Positions 46,906-55,568 of a stretch of 64,000 nt of DNA are shown one piece after another. The stretch is taken from NCBI GenBank assembly GCA_002083775.1, contig MTEI01000008.1:94171-158170 (forward strand), read 5' to 3'. Every line of letters begins with the position of its first letter. Positions within the stretch are counted from its first letter, which is position 1. Source of the stretch: Rhodoferax ferrireducens (GTDB lineage: Bacteria > Pseudomonadota > Gammaproteobacteria > Burkholderiales > Burkholderiaceae_C). A program made the translations under genes and the position numbers. The notes beneath the pieces are model-generated. The model ran no database searches. It saw only the letters and a program-made list of their open reading frames with translations, and was not told the DNA's origin.

Positions 46906-47754
46906 ATGAACCCTGTTTACATCCTCACCCTGTCCTGCCCCGACCGCCTGGGCCTGGTCCATGCCGTATCCGGCTTTTTGCTGGAACGCAGCGGCAACAT
47001 CGAAGAAGCCGCCCAGTACAACGACCAGAGCACCGGCCTGTTTTTCATGCGGGTGCAATTCGCCTGCGCCAAGCTCAGCTTTGATGAACTCAAAACCCAG
47101 CTGGCCAGCTTTGCCAGCCCTTATGAGATGCAATGGCAACTCCACGCCCAGGCCGAGCCCATGCGCACCGTCATTCTGGTCAGCAAGGAAGGCCATTGCC
47201 TGAACGACCTGCTGTTCCGCTGGAAAAGTGGCCTGCTGCCGCTGGACATTCGCGCCATCATCAGCAACCACCGCGAGTTTTACCAACTGGCGGCCAGCTA
47301 CAACGTGCCGTTTCACCACCTGCCTGTCACCGCTGCCACCAAGGCGCAGGTCGAAGCCAAGCAGCTCGACATCATCCAGAGCGAAGAAGCCGAACTGGTG
47401 GTGCTGGCGCGTTACATGCAGATTTTGAGCAACAACCTGTGCAAGAGCCTGTCAGGCCGCGCCATCAACATCCACCACAGCTTTTTGCCCAGCTTCAAGG
47501 GCGCCAAACCCTACTACCAGGCGCATGACCGGGGCGTGAAACTCATCGGCGCCACCGCCCACTATGTCACCGCCGACCTGGATGAAGGCCCGATCATTGA
47601 GCAGGACGTAGCCCGGGTGGACCACAGCAAAACGGTGGAAGATTTGACCGCGCTAGGCCGCGATACCGAGAGCCAGGTGCTGGCCCGCGCCGTCAAATGG
47701 CACGGTGAGCACCGCGTGCTGATCAACGGGCACAAGACGGTGATTTTCAAATAA
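46906..47754 (+). CDS. purU: Formyltetrahydrofolate deformylase PurU
   Basis: A 282-residue enzyme with an N-terminal ACT domain (LSCPDRLGLVHAVSGFLLER, about 1-85) and a C-terminal formyltransferase-type domain with INIHHSFLPSFKGAKPY and ATAHYVTADLDEGPII. It hydrolyses 10-formyl-THF to formate and THF, supplying formate and balancing one-carbon pools. The domain order and length fit PurU well. Confidence 0.94.
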   Translation: MNPVYILTLSCPDRLGLVHAVSGFLLERSGNIEEAAQYNDQSTGLFFMRVQFACAKLSFDELKTQLASFASPYEMQWQLHAQAEPMRTVILVSKEGHCLNDLLFRWKSGLLPLDIRAIISNHREFYQLAASYNVPFHHLPVTAATKAQVEAKQLDIIQSEEAELVVLARYMQILSNNLCKSLSGRAINIHHSFLPSFKGAKPYYQAHDRGVKLIGATAHYVTADLDEGPIIEQDVARVDHSKTVEDLTALGRDTESQVLARAVKWHGEHRVLINGHKTVIFK

Positions 47755-47835
47755 TTCATGACATCAGCCAGCACTTGCACCCGGACGTTTAACCTTGCTT
47801 CATTGGCTGCACCACCCCCGCACTCATCCCCAGCG

Positions 47836-48153
47836 TCACTGCGCTTTCTGGTGAATGGACTGCATCATCGCTTCACGCAAGATGGCATTGATCCTGGTCT
47901 GATAGCCCTTGCCTTGCCCCTTGAGCCATAACAAAACGTCAGAGTCGACCCTCACTGTCGTGGCCTGCTTGATCGGCTTGTAGAACGGGTTCTTGGTCGC
48001 GGTTTTCCAGAAGTCGTCAGACAACGGGGGAATGTCGGTGCAGTCGATGTCGCTGTCTGGCATGGCAGCGAGCGTTTTCAGCTCAGTTTGCTGAGAAGCT
48101 GACAACGCGGGGAGGTTCGCTAGGTCAACTTCGTATTTAACGGTTTTTTTCAT
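47836..48153 (-). CDS. brnA: BrnA-family antitoxin
   Basis: A 105-residue protein whose C-terminal part (TTVRVDSDVLLWLKGQGKGY, then INAILREAM) is the ribbon-helix-helix of BrnA antitoxins. It would bind the BrnT toxin and repress the operon. It overlaps brnT by 17 bp, in the usual toxin-first order of this system. It is more AT-rich than the genes around it, in line with horizontal transfer. Confidence 0.88.
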   Translation of the reverse strand: MKKTVKYEVDLANLPALSASQQTELKTLAAMPDSDIDCTDIPPLSDDFWKTATKNPFYKPIKQATTVRVDSDVLLWLKGQGKGYQTRINAILREAMMQSIHQKAQ

Positions 48154-48430
48154 AGCGTTTTCTTTCCTTTGGATCTGCCCTGCGGACAGAAATGATGCGA
48201 AGAACCTCTATTCCATCGTCGTCCTCACCAACGGTGTGAGCCACCAACAGAACCACTTGGCCATCCACCATGCCGATGGACTGCCAGCGTTGCTCGGCGT
48301 TTTCGATGCGATCTTGCTGCGTCAGCAGAAACGGATCAGCAAAAACGCGAGTGGCGGTCTCGAAGCTCACCTTGTGCTTGGAAAAGTTGCTGGCTGCTTT
48401 GACAGCATCCCACTCAAATCGGATACTCAT
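48137..48430 (-). CDS. brnT: BrnT-family ribonuclease toxin
   Basis: A 97-residue toxin starting MSIRFEWDAVKAASNFSKHK, with the FEWD-x-K-A-x-x-N-x-x-KH pattern of BrnT, then FADPF, and a late RIISVRRADPKERKRYE. BrnT is a RelE-like ribonuclease that stops translation. The catalytic basic and aromatic residues of the family appear present, so it is probably functional. Confidence 0.9.
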   Translation of the reverse strand: MSIRFEWDAVKAASNFSKHKVSFETATRVFADPFLLTQQDRIENAEQRWQSIGMVDGQVVLLVAHTVGEDDDGIEVLRIISVRRADPKERKRYEKNR

Positions 48431-48717
48431 ACACTTATGTTAGTACATTTTTGTTTTCTCAAGCGTATATTTGACCGCCTAACTTTCATGATCTACGGCA
48501 AAGAGATCAGCGTGCTTCGGGTGATGCATTTCCGTCAACAAAAAGTATCCAAAACGGCAAGAATCAAGGGAATTAATTGGAATCTGACCCCAATTTACCC
48601 CACCAATTACCCACACGATGCTGGCCAATGAGAGGCAGGTCTCTCCTGCCACCCATCGACAGGCGCTGAAAGCCGCTTTAGAAATCCCTGCCTGACGTGG
48701 CATAAACCCCGTCGTAT
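48431..48717. other. AT-richer gap with probable mobile-element scars
   Basis: 287 bp between brnT and psd. It should hold the brnTA promoter in its first 60 bp. Around 48570-48605 is AATTAATTGGAATCTGACCC, a sequence I associate with scars of small transposable elements, followed by an integrase-like scrap. No intact gene. Confidence 0.45.
48618..48695 (+). pseudogene. Fragment of a tyrosine recombinase (integrase) N-domain
   Basis: The 25-codon frame MLANERQVSPATHRQALKAA (and five more) resembles the SAM-like N-domain of integron-type and phage integrases, in which a V-S/A-x-S-T-x-x-Q-A-L-x-A-L motif is typical. The frame stops where the next helix (FLY...) would begin. No catalytic domain remains. 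It is short, so chance similarity cannot be excluded. Confidence 0.35.
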
Positions 48718-49563
48718 CTACGCACCACTCGCCATCACCTGCCCCAGTTGCACCGCCCCACCCGGCACCCACGCCGAATTGAACTTCAGCGTACCCTTGG
48801 GAAACAGCATCACCACGGTGGAGCCAAGCAAAAAGCGCCCCATCTCCTCACCCTGCTTGAGGACAATGCTCTTGTCCTCATAGCGCCAGTCACACACCTT
48901 GCCAGCCCGGGGGTTGTTGATGATGCCGTGCCAGGTGGTGGCCATGCTGCCCACAATGGTGGCGCCCACCAGCACTAGCACAAACGGGCCGCCGCTGCCT
49001 TCAAACACACACACCACGCGTTCGTTGCGGGCAAACAGCCCTGGCACGCCACGCGCGGTGACCGGGTTGACGGAAAACAGCTCACCCGGCACATAAATCA
49101 TGCGCACCAAACGCCCGTCGCACGGCATGTGGATGCGGTGGTAGTCGCGCGGGCTGAGGTACAGGTTGGCAAAGTGGCCGTTCTCAAACTGCGCGGCCAG
49201 CGCCGCATCCCCCCCCACCAGCGCGGTGCTGCTGAACTCGCGCCCTTTGGCCTGAAAAATCTGCTGGCCTTCGATGCGGCCAAACTGGCTGATGGCACCG
49301 TCCACCGGGCAGATGAGCGTGGCTTTGGCCAGCGGGCGCACGCCGGCTTTGAGTTCGCGGGTGAAAAAATCGTTGAACGTGGCGTAGCTGGCGATGCCGG
49401 GGTTGGCGGCCTCTGCCATGTTGACGCGGTAGCGCTGAACAAACCAGGTAATCAGCCGCGTGGTGAGTGGGCCACCTTGCACGCGGGCAATGCGCCCGGC
49501 CAGCAGGGTGAGCCCCTGTTTGGGCAAAAAATACTGCAGCAGAACGGCAAAACGGTCAGACAT
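48718..49563 (-). CDS. psd: Phosphatidylserine decarboxylase proenzyme
   Basis: A 281-residue membrane-associated enzyme. The blocks YATFNDFFTRELK, CPVDGAISQFG and LSPRDYHRIHMP are typical, and the self-cleavage motif LGST near residue 250 yields the pyruvoyl group. It makes phosphatidylethanolamine. The ATG at 49563 is where homology starts; the frame is open upstream to 49812. Confidence 0.93.
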   Translation of the reverse strand: MSDRFAVLLQYFLPKQGLTLLAGRIARVQGGPLTTRLITWFVQRYRVNMAEAANPGIASYATFNDFFTRELKAGVRPLAKATLICPVDGAISQFGRIEGQQIFQAKGREFSSTALVGGDAALAAQFENGHFANLYLSPRDYHRIHMPCDGRLVRMIYVPGELFSVNPVTARGVPGLFARNERVVCVFEGSGGPFVLVLVGATIVGSMATTWHGIINNPRAGKVCDWRYEDKSIVLKQGEEMGRFLLGSTVVMLFPKGTLKFNSAWVPGGAVQLGQVMASGA

Positions 49564-49737
49564 AGAGGCACCAGTTGGAGGTGATGGGGCAAAACACAAG
49601 CCAGCACGCCTGGGCCCGCAAGAGATCACACCGGTTGACAGCAGCACGTGAAGGCTGCGCCCGGCCAGGTTGACGATTTTACCGGGGCAACCCACACCCC
49701 ACGCCCCAGGCAGCGCACCCGGTGCCACAATGACCCG

Positions 49738-50622
49738 ATGACTGTCCGAATTCCCCCCATCCAATGCCTGCTGACCTTTGAGGCGCTGGCGCGCCTGCGC
49801 AGTGTGACGCAAACCTCGGAAGAGCTATGCGTGACCCCCAGCGCGGTGAGCCACCGCGTCAAACAACTGGAACAGATCATCGGCACCAAGCTGTTTGGCC
49901 GCGCTGATTTTTCTCTCACGGTCGAAGGTGTCGCGTACCTGGCGCACGTGCGCGAAGGCCTGACCATGCTGCAGCGCTTTCCCGGCGCGGCGGCCGCGCC
50001 CGGTAAACGCAAGTTGCGCCTAGCGGTCACGCCCACCTTTGCCCGCTCGATCCTGCTCCCACGGCTGCGCCAATTCACCGAGGCCTACCCTGAGATTGAC
50101 CTGACCTTGCAGGTCTCGATCCCGCTGCTGGACGTGGTGGCCGAGGACGCTGACCTGATCATCCGCTTTGGCACGGGCCGTTATGCTGACCTGGAGCACA
50201 CCTGCCTGGTCAAAGACAACGTCACGCCGCTGGCCTCACCGGCCTTTGTGCGTGAGCATGGACCGTTTGAGGTGGCGCAGGATCTGGAGGGAGAACCGCT
50301 GCTGCGCAGCCCGCTGGAGCCCTGGCGCACCTGGTTTGCCGCGCAGGGGTTGGACTGGCCCGAGCCGGTGGACGGCTCACAGTTCAACGACATTGGCCTG
50401 ATGTGCGACGGCGCTGCCGCTGGCATGGGCATCGCATTGGTGCGCCTGAAGCTGGCGCAACCCTGGCTGGACAATGGCACGCTGGTCCGGCTGGGTCACA
50501 GCCCGGCGTTCAGCGCCAACGTGCCCAGCCCACACGCGCACTACCTGTGCTGGCGCACTGGCATGATGGAGCGTTGGGAATGCGTGGCCTTTGCCGACTG
50601 GATGAAAGCCTGTCTGGCTTGA
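49738..50622 (+). CDS. LysR-type regulator, GcvA-like
   Basis: A 294-residue regulator with an N-terminal winged helix (SVTQTSEELCVTPSAVSHRV, about 20-40) and a periplasmic-binding-like effector domain (about 95-290). The opening IPPIQCLLTFEALARL and the HRVKQLEQ.IGTKLFGR block resemble GcvA and related regulators. It is divergent from psd (174 bp between starts) and 171 bp before glcD on the same strand, so it may control glcD-lrgAB; that is inference. Confidence 0.88.
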   Translation: MTVRIPPIQCLLTFEALARLRSVTQTSEELCVTPSAVSHRVKQLEQIIGTKLFGRADFSLTVEGVAYLAHVREGLTMLQRFPGAAAAPGKRKLRLAVTPTFARSILLPRLRQFTEAYPEIDLTLQVSIPLLDVVAEDADLIIRFGTGRYADLEHTCLVKDNVTPLASPAFVREHGPFEVAQDLEGEPLLRSPLEPWRTWFAAQGLDWPEPVDGSQFNDIGLMCDGAAAGMGIALVRLKLAQPWLDNGTLVRLGHSPAFSANVPSPHAHYLCWRTGMMERWECVAFADWMKACLA

Positions 50623-50635
50623 CTTTTTATATGAC

Positions 50636-50682
50636 AAATTGGCCTCTAGCCCTTACACATAAAGGGTGAGTAGCTATTAACT
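50636..50682. repeat. Dispersed palindrome, copy H
   Basis: GGCCTCTAGCCCTTACACAT then AAAGGGTGAGTAGCTATTAA, 14 bp after the stop of the LysR-type gene. The rest of the 171-bp gap before glcD should hold the glcD promoter, which I cannot place with confidence. Confidence 0.75.
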
Positions 50683-50793
50683 TTATTAGCCACTTAATAT
50701 TTCAACAGGGCTTTCAAAAATGCTCACACAGCGCAACCCCGACCCGCAGTAGAGTCATACGCTGGCCACGACCTGCCCACCCGAGGAATTGAC

Positions 50794-52296
50794 ATGAACG
50801 CCATCACCGCACCGTCCGAAACCACGCCACTACAAAGATCAGAGCGGCAAGCCCATATTGTGAAAGCGCTGGAGGCTCATTTGCCATCTCACGCGCTGCT
50901 CTGGAATGCCGAGGACACCACCCCCTACGAGTGCGACGGCCTGACCGCCTACCGCCAGCGCCCGTTGGTGGTGGCCCTGCCTGAAAACGCAGCGCAGGTG
51001 CAGGCGGTGTTGCGCACCTGCCATCAATTGAATGTGCCCGTGGTGGCGCGCGGTGCTGGCACCGGGCTGTCAGGCGGGGCTTTGCCGCACGCTTTGGGTG
51101 TGACGCTGTCCCTGGCCAAGTTCAACAAGATCCTCAAGATTGACAAAAAAGCGCGCACCGCCACCGTGCAATGCGGCGTGCGCAACCTGGCCATCAGCGA
51201 GGCTGTGGCCGGCCTGGGCCTGTATTACGCGCCCGACCCCAGCAGCCAGATTGCCTGCACCATTGGCGGCAATGTGGCGGAAAACTCGGGCGGTGTGCAC
51301 TGCCTGAAATACGGTTTGACGATGCACAACATTGTCAAGGTCAAAGGCTTCACCATGGAAGGCGACGAGATCACCCTGGGCTCTGACGCGCTCGACACCC
51401 CAGGGCTGGATCTGTTGGGTATCGCCATCGGCAGCGAGGGCATGCTGGCTGTGACCACCGAAGTGACGGTCAAACTCATCCCCAAGCCGCAGTTGGCGCG
51501 CTGCATCATGGCCAGCTTTGACGACATGCGCAAAGCGGGTGACGCGGTGGCCAGCCTGATTGGCGCAGGCATCATCCCGGCCGGGCTGGAGATGATGGAC
51601 AAACCCATGACCGCCGCGGTGGAAGACTTTGTGCACGCCGGTTACGACCTGAACGCCGAGGCGATTTTGCTGTGCGAGAGCGACGGCACCCCCGAAGAGG
51701 TGGAAGAAGACATTGGCCGCATGAGCGACGTGCTGCGGTCTTGCGGCGCCACGGCGATTGCGGTCAGCCGTGACGAAGCAGAGCGCCTGCGTTTCTGGAG
51801 CGGGCGCAAAAACGCCTTCCCGGCCAGCGGGCGCATCAGCCCGGACTACATGTGCATGGACAGCACCATCCCGCGCAAACGCCTGGCGGATTTGCTGCTG
51901 GCGATTCAGGACATGGAGAAAAAGTACAACCTGCGCTGCGCAAACGTGTTCCACGCGGGTGACGGCAACCTGCACCCGTTGATTTTGTTTGATGCCAATG
52001 ACCCCGACCAGCTGCACCGCTGCGAGCTGTTCGGTGCCGAGATTCTGGAAACCAGCGTGGCCATGGGCGGCACCGTCACCGGCGAGCACGGTGTGGGCAT
52101 CGAGAAGCTCAACAGCATGTGTGTGCAGTTCAGCGCCGAAGAAAACGAGCAGATGTTTGGCATCAAGCGCGCGTTTGACCCGCAGGGTCTACTGAACCCC
52201 GGCAAGGTCATCCCCACGCTGCACCGCTGCGCCGAGTACGGCAAGATGCTGGTGCGTGGCGGGCAACTCAAATTTGCCGACATTCCGCGTTTTTGA
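50794..52296 (+). CDS. glcD: FAD-linked 2-hydroxyacid oxidase, GlcD-like
   Basis: A 500-residue PCMH-type flavoprotein. The FAD-binding part has VARGAGTGLSGGALP and GGNVAENSGG, and the C-terminal FAD-oxidase domain has FHAGDGNLHP and a final ..AFDPQGLLNPGKV. It matches glycolate oxidase subunit GlcD and D-lactate dehydrogenases of this class. The partners GlcE and GlcF are absent here. The ATG follows GAGG. Two holin-like genes, lrgA and lrgB, follow within 10 bp. Confidence 0.9.
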   Translation: MNAITAPSETTPLQRSERQAHIVKALEAHLPSHALLWNAEDTTPYECDGLTAYRQRPLVVALPENAAQVQAVLRTCHQLNVPVVARGAGTGLSGGALPHALGVTLSLAKFNKILKIDKKARTATVQCGVRNLAISEAVAGLGLYYAPDPSSQIACTIGGNVAENSGGVHCLKYGLTMHNIVKVKGFTMEGDEITLGSDALDTPGLDLLGIAIGSEGMLAVTTEVTVKLIPKPQLARCIMASFDDMRKAGDAVASLIGAGIIPAGLEMMDKPMTAAVEDFVHAGYDLNAEAILLCESDGTPEEVEEDIGRMSDVLRSCGATAIAVSRDEAERLRFWSGRKNAFPASGRISPDYMCMDSTIPRKRLADLLLAIQDMEKKYNLRCANVFHAGDGNLHPLILFDANDPDQLHRCELFGAEILETSVAMGGTVTGEHGVGIEKLNSMCVQFSAEENEQMFGIKRAFDPQGLLNPGKVIPTLHRCAEYGKMLVRGGQLKFADIPRF

Positions 52297-52305
52297 TAGC
52301 TGACG

Positions 52306-52653
52306 ATGCTTGGTTTGCAGGGGCTGGCGTGGCTTTTGGCCATGCAATCATTGGGTGAATTGCTGTCGCGCGGACTGGCGCTGCCTTTTCCCGGCCCGGT
52401 GATCGGCATGCTGCTCCTGCTCTTGGCGTTGCGCTGGCCCGTGGTGCGGAAACCGGTGGCTGCCTGTGCCGGGTTCCTGCTGTCGCACCTGTCGTTGCTG
52501 TTTGTGCCGGTCGGTGTGGGGGTGATGACGCACCTTGGGCTGCTCGGCCAATTTGGCGTGCGCATGCTGGCCGTGATCGTGCTGTCGACCTGGGTCGGGC
52601 TGGCGGTGACGGCGTTGGTCATGCATCACCTGACCCCCAAGCGCGATGCCTAA
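52306..52653 (+). CDS. lrgA: LrgA/CidA-family membrane protein
   Basis: A 115-residue protein with four hydrophobic segments and the LrgA pattern LPFPGPVIGMLLLLLALRW and LSLLFVPVGVGVM. The family was first described as holin-like regulators of murein hydrolases, but LrgAB-type proteins also act as transporters of pyruvate or, in plant plastids, glycolate and glycerate. It begins 9 bp after glcD and overlaps lrgB by 8 bp. Confidence 0.88.
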   Translation: MLGLQGLAWLLAMQSLGELLSRGLALPFPGPVIGMLLLLLALRWPVVRKPVAACAGFLLSHLSLLFVPVGVGVMTHLGLLGQFGVRMLAVIVLSTWVGLAVTALVMHHLTPKRDA

Positions 52654-53374
52654 ATTCGTCGAACTCTGGGTTTACCTCTCCGCCACACCGCTGTTTGGCT
52701 TGACGGCCACGCTGATGGTGTACGTCCTGGCGCAGGACGTCTATGCGCGGCTCGACCAGGCCGCCTGGGCGAATCCGGTGCTGTGGTCGGTGGTGGTGCT
52801 GGCCAGCCTGCTGACCCTGACCGGTGTGGATTACCCCACCTATTTCTCGGGCGCGCAGTTCATCCACTTTTTACTTGGGCCCGCGGTGGTGGCACTGGCC
52901 TGGCCGCTGTGGGAACGCCGCCACGAGCTGATTCAGCGCTGGCGTGCGTTACTGGTCGCAGCCCTGGTGGGTGGCGTGGCCGCCAGCGGCTCGGCGCTGG
53001 CACTGGGCTGGGCTGTGGGCCTGCCACTTGACGTGGTGCTGTCGCTGGCACCCAAATCTGTCACCGCACCGGTGGCCATGGGTATTGCCGACAAGATTGG
53101 CGGCATTCCTGCGCTGGCAGCGGTGTTTGCGGTGATCACCGGCATGGTCGGGGCGCTGAGCAGCAAGGCGCTGCTCAATCTGCTGGGCATCCCCACCACA
53201 GCACCGGGGTGGATGGCGCGCGGCTTTGCGCTGGGTACCGCTGCACACGGCATTGGTGCCGCGCGCGCCATGCAGGTCAACGCCGATGCCGGTGCCTACG
53301 CCGGGCTGGCGCTGGGCATGCAAGTGGTGTTGGCGTCGCTGCTGATTCCGCTGCTTTTCTGGCTGTTTGGGTGA
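52646..53374 (+). CDS. lrgB: LrgB-family membrane protein
   Basis: A 242-residue protein with several membrane segments. The blocks LSLAPKSVTAPVAMGIADKI and ALGTAAHGIGAARAMQ are the signature of LrgB/CidB/PLGG1 proteins. It would form the transport unit together with LrgA. Cotranscription with glcD suggests the substrate is a 2-hydroxyacid such as glycolate or lactate. Confidence 0.9.
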   Translation: MPKFVELWVYLSATPLFGLTATLMVYVLAQDVYARLDQAAWANPVLWSVVVLASLLTLTGVDYPTYFSGAQFIHFLLGPAVVALAWPLWERRHELIQRWRALLVAALVGGVAASGSALALGWAVGLPLDVVLSLAPKSVTAPVAMGIADKIGGIPALAAVFAVITGMVGALSSKALLNLLGIPTTAPGWMARGFALGTAAHGIGAARAMQVNADAGAYAGLALGMQVVLASLLIPLLFWLFG

Positions 53375-53408
53375 GCGCCGGGCTCAGGCTCGGCCTGGCC
53401 ATGTACCC

Positions 53409-53432
53409 TTGACGCCCCGTAGCAAGCGTCAA
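53409..53432. terminator. Hairpin between lrgB and ptsI
   Basis: TTGACGC-N10-GCGTCAA, a 7-bp stem between the convergent ends of lrgB and ptsI. No T run follows, so it is a weak candidate for a terminator. Confidence 0.35.
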
Positions 53433-53434
53433 CG

Positions 53435-55213
53435 TCAGACACGTTGTTGTAATCGCCGGGCGGGCTCGTCGTCCGCCAAGATGCTTTGTGCCCAGGGCGC
53501 AAGCTTGCTGGTGTCGGCGCGCAAAATCTCCTGCTTGACGGCCAGAATCTGCGCTGGATGCATCGAGAAACTGCGCAAACCCAGTCCCAGCAGCAGCTTG
53601 GTCATGCTGACATCACCCGCCATTTCGCCACACACACTGACCAGCTTGCCCTGGGCATGCCCCTCGGCAATGGTGCTGGCCACCAAGCGCAGCACCGCAG
53701 GGTGCAGCGGGTCATACAGGTGTGCCACCGATTCGTCGGCACGGTCAATCGCCAGGGTGTACTGAATCAGGTCATTGGTACCGATCGACAAGAAGTCAAA
53801 GTACTTCAGGAACACCTGCAGCGTCAAAGCCGCCGCGGGGATCTCGATCATGGCGCCAATCTTGACCGGGCCGTAGGCCAGCCCACGGTTGTCAAGCTGC
53901 ACCCGGGCGTGGTCGATCAGCGCCATGGTCTGGCGGATTTCGCTGGCATGCACCAGCATCGGGATCAGCAAATGCACCTGGCCATGCGCGGCGGCACGCA
54001 AAATGGCGCGCAACTGGGTCAGAAACATGGCAGGCTCTGACAAGCTCCAGCGAATGGCCCGCAGCCCCAGCGCCGGGTTCAGGTGACCCGCGTCGCGGGC
54101 GGTATCGTCCAGCGGCTTGTCGGCGCCAATGTCCACGGTGCGAATGGTCACCGGCAAACCCTGCATGCCTTCCACCGCGCGCCGGTAGGCCTGGTACTGC
54201 TCGTCTTCGTTGGGCAGCTTGCCATGGCGGCCCATGAACAAAAATTCGCTGCGAAACAGCCCCACGCCCACCGCACCTGCGCGGATGGCGCTGGCTGCAT
54301 CGTCTGGCATTTCAATATTTGCCAGCAGCTCCACTTTTTGGCCGTCCAGCGTGACCGCTGGCGTGTGGAGCAAGCGCGCCAGCTTGCCACGGGCCAGCTC
54401 GTTTTGCCGCTGCTTGAAGCCGTACTCGGCCAAAATAATCGGCGAAGGGTCAACCACGGCCACTCCGGCCTCGCCGTCCACAATGACCCAATCATCCTGA
54501 CGAATCAACTGGCTGGACAGCCGCGCGCCCACCACGGCCGGGATGTCCAGGCTGCGCGCCACGATGGCAGTGTGCGACGTCTTGCCACCCACATCGGTGA
54601 TGAAGCCGGCAAAAACGCTCTGCTTGAATTGCAGCATGTCCGCTGGCGACAGGTCATGCGCCACCAGAATCAGCGGCACGTCGATGGTGTCGTCCAGCAA
54701 CAAGTCCTGCTGCGACACTTTGCGCCCGCCACGACCCAAGGGCTGGATCAGAGGTGACGAGATACCCCGCATAGCGCGCAATATCCGCTCGGTGATTTGC
54801 TCTAGGTCTGACTTGCGCTCGCGCAGGTACTCGTCTTCCATCTCGTCAAACTGGCGCCCGACCACTTCCAGCTGGCTGGTCAGAGCCCATTCTGCGTTGT
54901 AGAGACGGTCCTTGATCCAGTGCTTCACGCCTCGGGTCAGCTGCTCGTCCTGCAGCAGCATCAGATGCACCTCCAATAACGCAGCCAGTTCGTGTGGCGT
55001 GTCCTTGGGGCCCATTTGGGCAATGCTGGTCTGCAAACGGTGAATTTCTGCAATGACCGCGTCACGACCATCACGCACGCGGTTGATTTCAACGGCGACC
55101 TGCGATGGCTCAATGAAGTAGTGCGCCACATCCAGGCGGCTCGACGCCACCAGCACCGCACGCCCAATGGCAATGCCCCTGGCAACCGGCAGGCCGTGGA
55201 TGGAAAACGTCAT
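53435..55213 (-). CDS. ptsI: PTS enzyme I (phosphoenolpyruvate-protein phosphotransferase)
   Basis: A 592-residue enzyme I. The phosphorylated histidine is H214 in GGKTSHTAIVARSL; the PEP-binding barrel has VGLFRSEFLFM and the late SVCGEMAGD with the active-site cysteine. It takes the phosphate from PEP and gives it to HPr. The ATG at 55213 is preceded by eight in-frame codons that I judge non-native. It lies 85 bp after ptsH. Confidence 0.94.
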   Translation of the reverse strand: MTFSIHGLPVARGIAIGRAVLVASSRLDVAHYFIEPSQVAVEINRVRDGRDAVIAEIHRLQTSIAQMGPKDTPHELAALLEVHLMLLQDEQLTRGVKHWIKDRLYNAEWALTSQLEVVGRQFDEMEDEYLRERKSDLEQITERILRAMRGISSPLIQPLGRGGRKVSQQDLLLDDTIDVPLILVAHDLSPADMLQFKQSVFAGFITDVGGKTSHTAIVARSLDIPAVVGARLSSQLIRQDDWVIVDGEAGVAVVDPSPIILAEYGFKQRQNELARGKLARLLHTPAVTLDGQKVELLANIEMPDDAASAIRAGAVGVGLFRSEFLFMGRHGKLPNEDEQYQAYRRAVEGMQGLPVTIRTVDIGADKPLDDTARDAGHLNPALGLRAIRWSLSEPAMFLTQLRAILRAAAHGQVHLLIPMLVHASEIRQTMALIDHARVQLDNRGLAYGPVKIGAMIEIPAAALTLQVFLKYFDFLSIGTNDLIQYTLAIDRADESVAHLYDPLHPAVLRLVASTIAEGHAQGKLVSVCGEMAGDVSMTKLLLGLGLRSFSMHPAQILAVKQEILRADTSKLAPWAQSILADDEPARRLQQRV

Positions 55214-55298
55214 GGCCGCCGCTCCGGGCCGCCCCAAGCCAGGCTAGCCCCCCCGGTAGGCAGTGCTATACACGCAGTGAAACGCGTTGGGGCCATTC

Positions 55299-55568
55299 CT
55301 ATTCACCTTCGCCAAACTTGTCATTGATCAAAGCCAGTAGCGCCCCCATGGCCTCCTGCTCGCGCTCACCGCTGGTTTCGACCTCGACCGGCACACCCAT
55401 CCCGGCCGCCAGCATCATCACACCCATGATGCTTTTGGCGTTCACCCGGCGGTCGCCGCGCGACATCCAGACCTCGCACGGGAAACTGCCGGCCAGCTTG
55501 GTCAGTTTGGCCGAAGCACGGGCATGCAGGCCCAGCTTATTGCTGATAGTCGTGGTCGTTTTGATCAT
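55299..55568 (-). CDS. ptsH: PTS phosphocarrier HPr
   Basis: An 89-residue protein. H15 in GLHARASA accepts phosphate from enzyme I, and S46 in NAKSIMGVMML matches the site used by HPr kinase. It overlaps the end of the EIIA gene by 32 bp, which implies coupled translation. Confidence 0.95.
   Translation of the reverse strand: MIKTTTTISNKLGLHARASAKLTKLAGSFPCEVWMSRGDRRVNAKSIMGVMMLAAGMGVPVEVETSGEREQEAMGALLALINDKFGEGE

Noticed and set aside
50794..52296. Alternative identity of the GlcD-like protein as an alkyl-DHAP synthase or berberine-bridge-type enzyme
   Set aside because: The VARGAGTGLSGG and FHAGDGNLHP blocks and the absence of a covalent FAD His-Cys pattern fit the glycolate/D-lactate class better.
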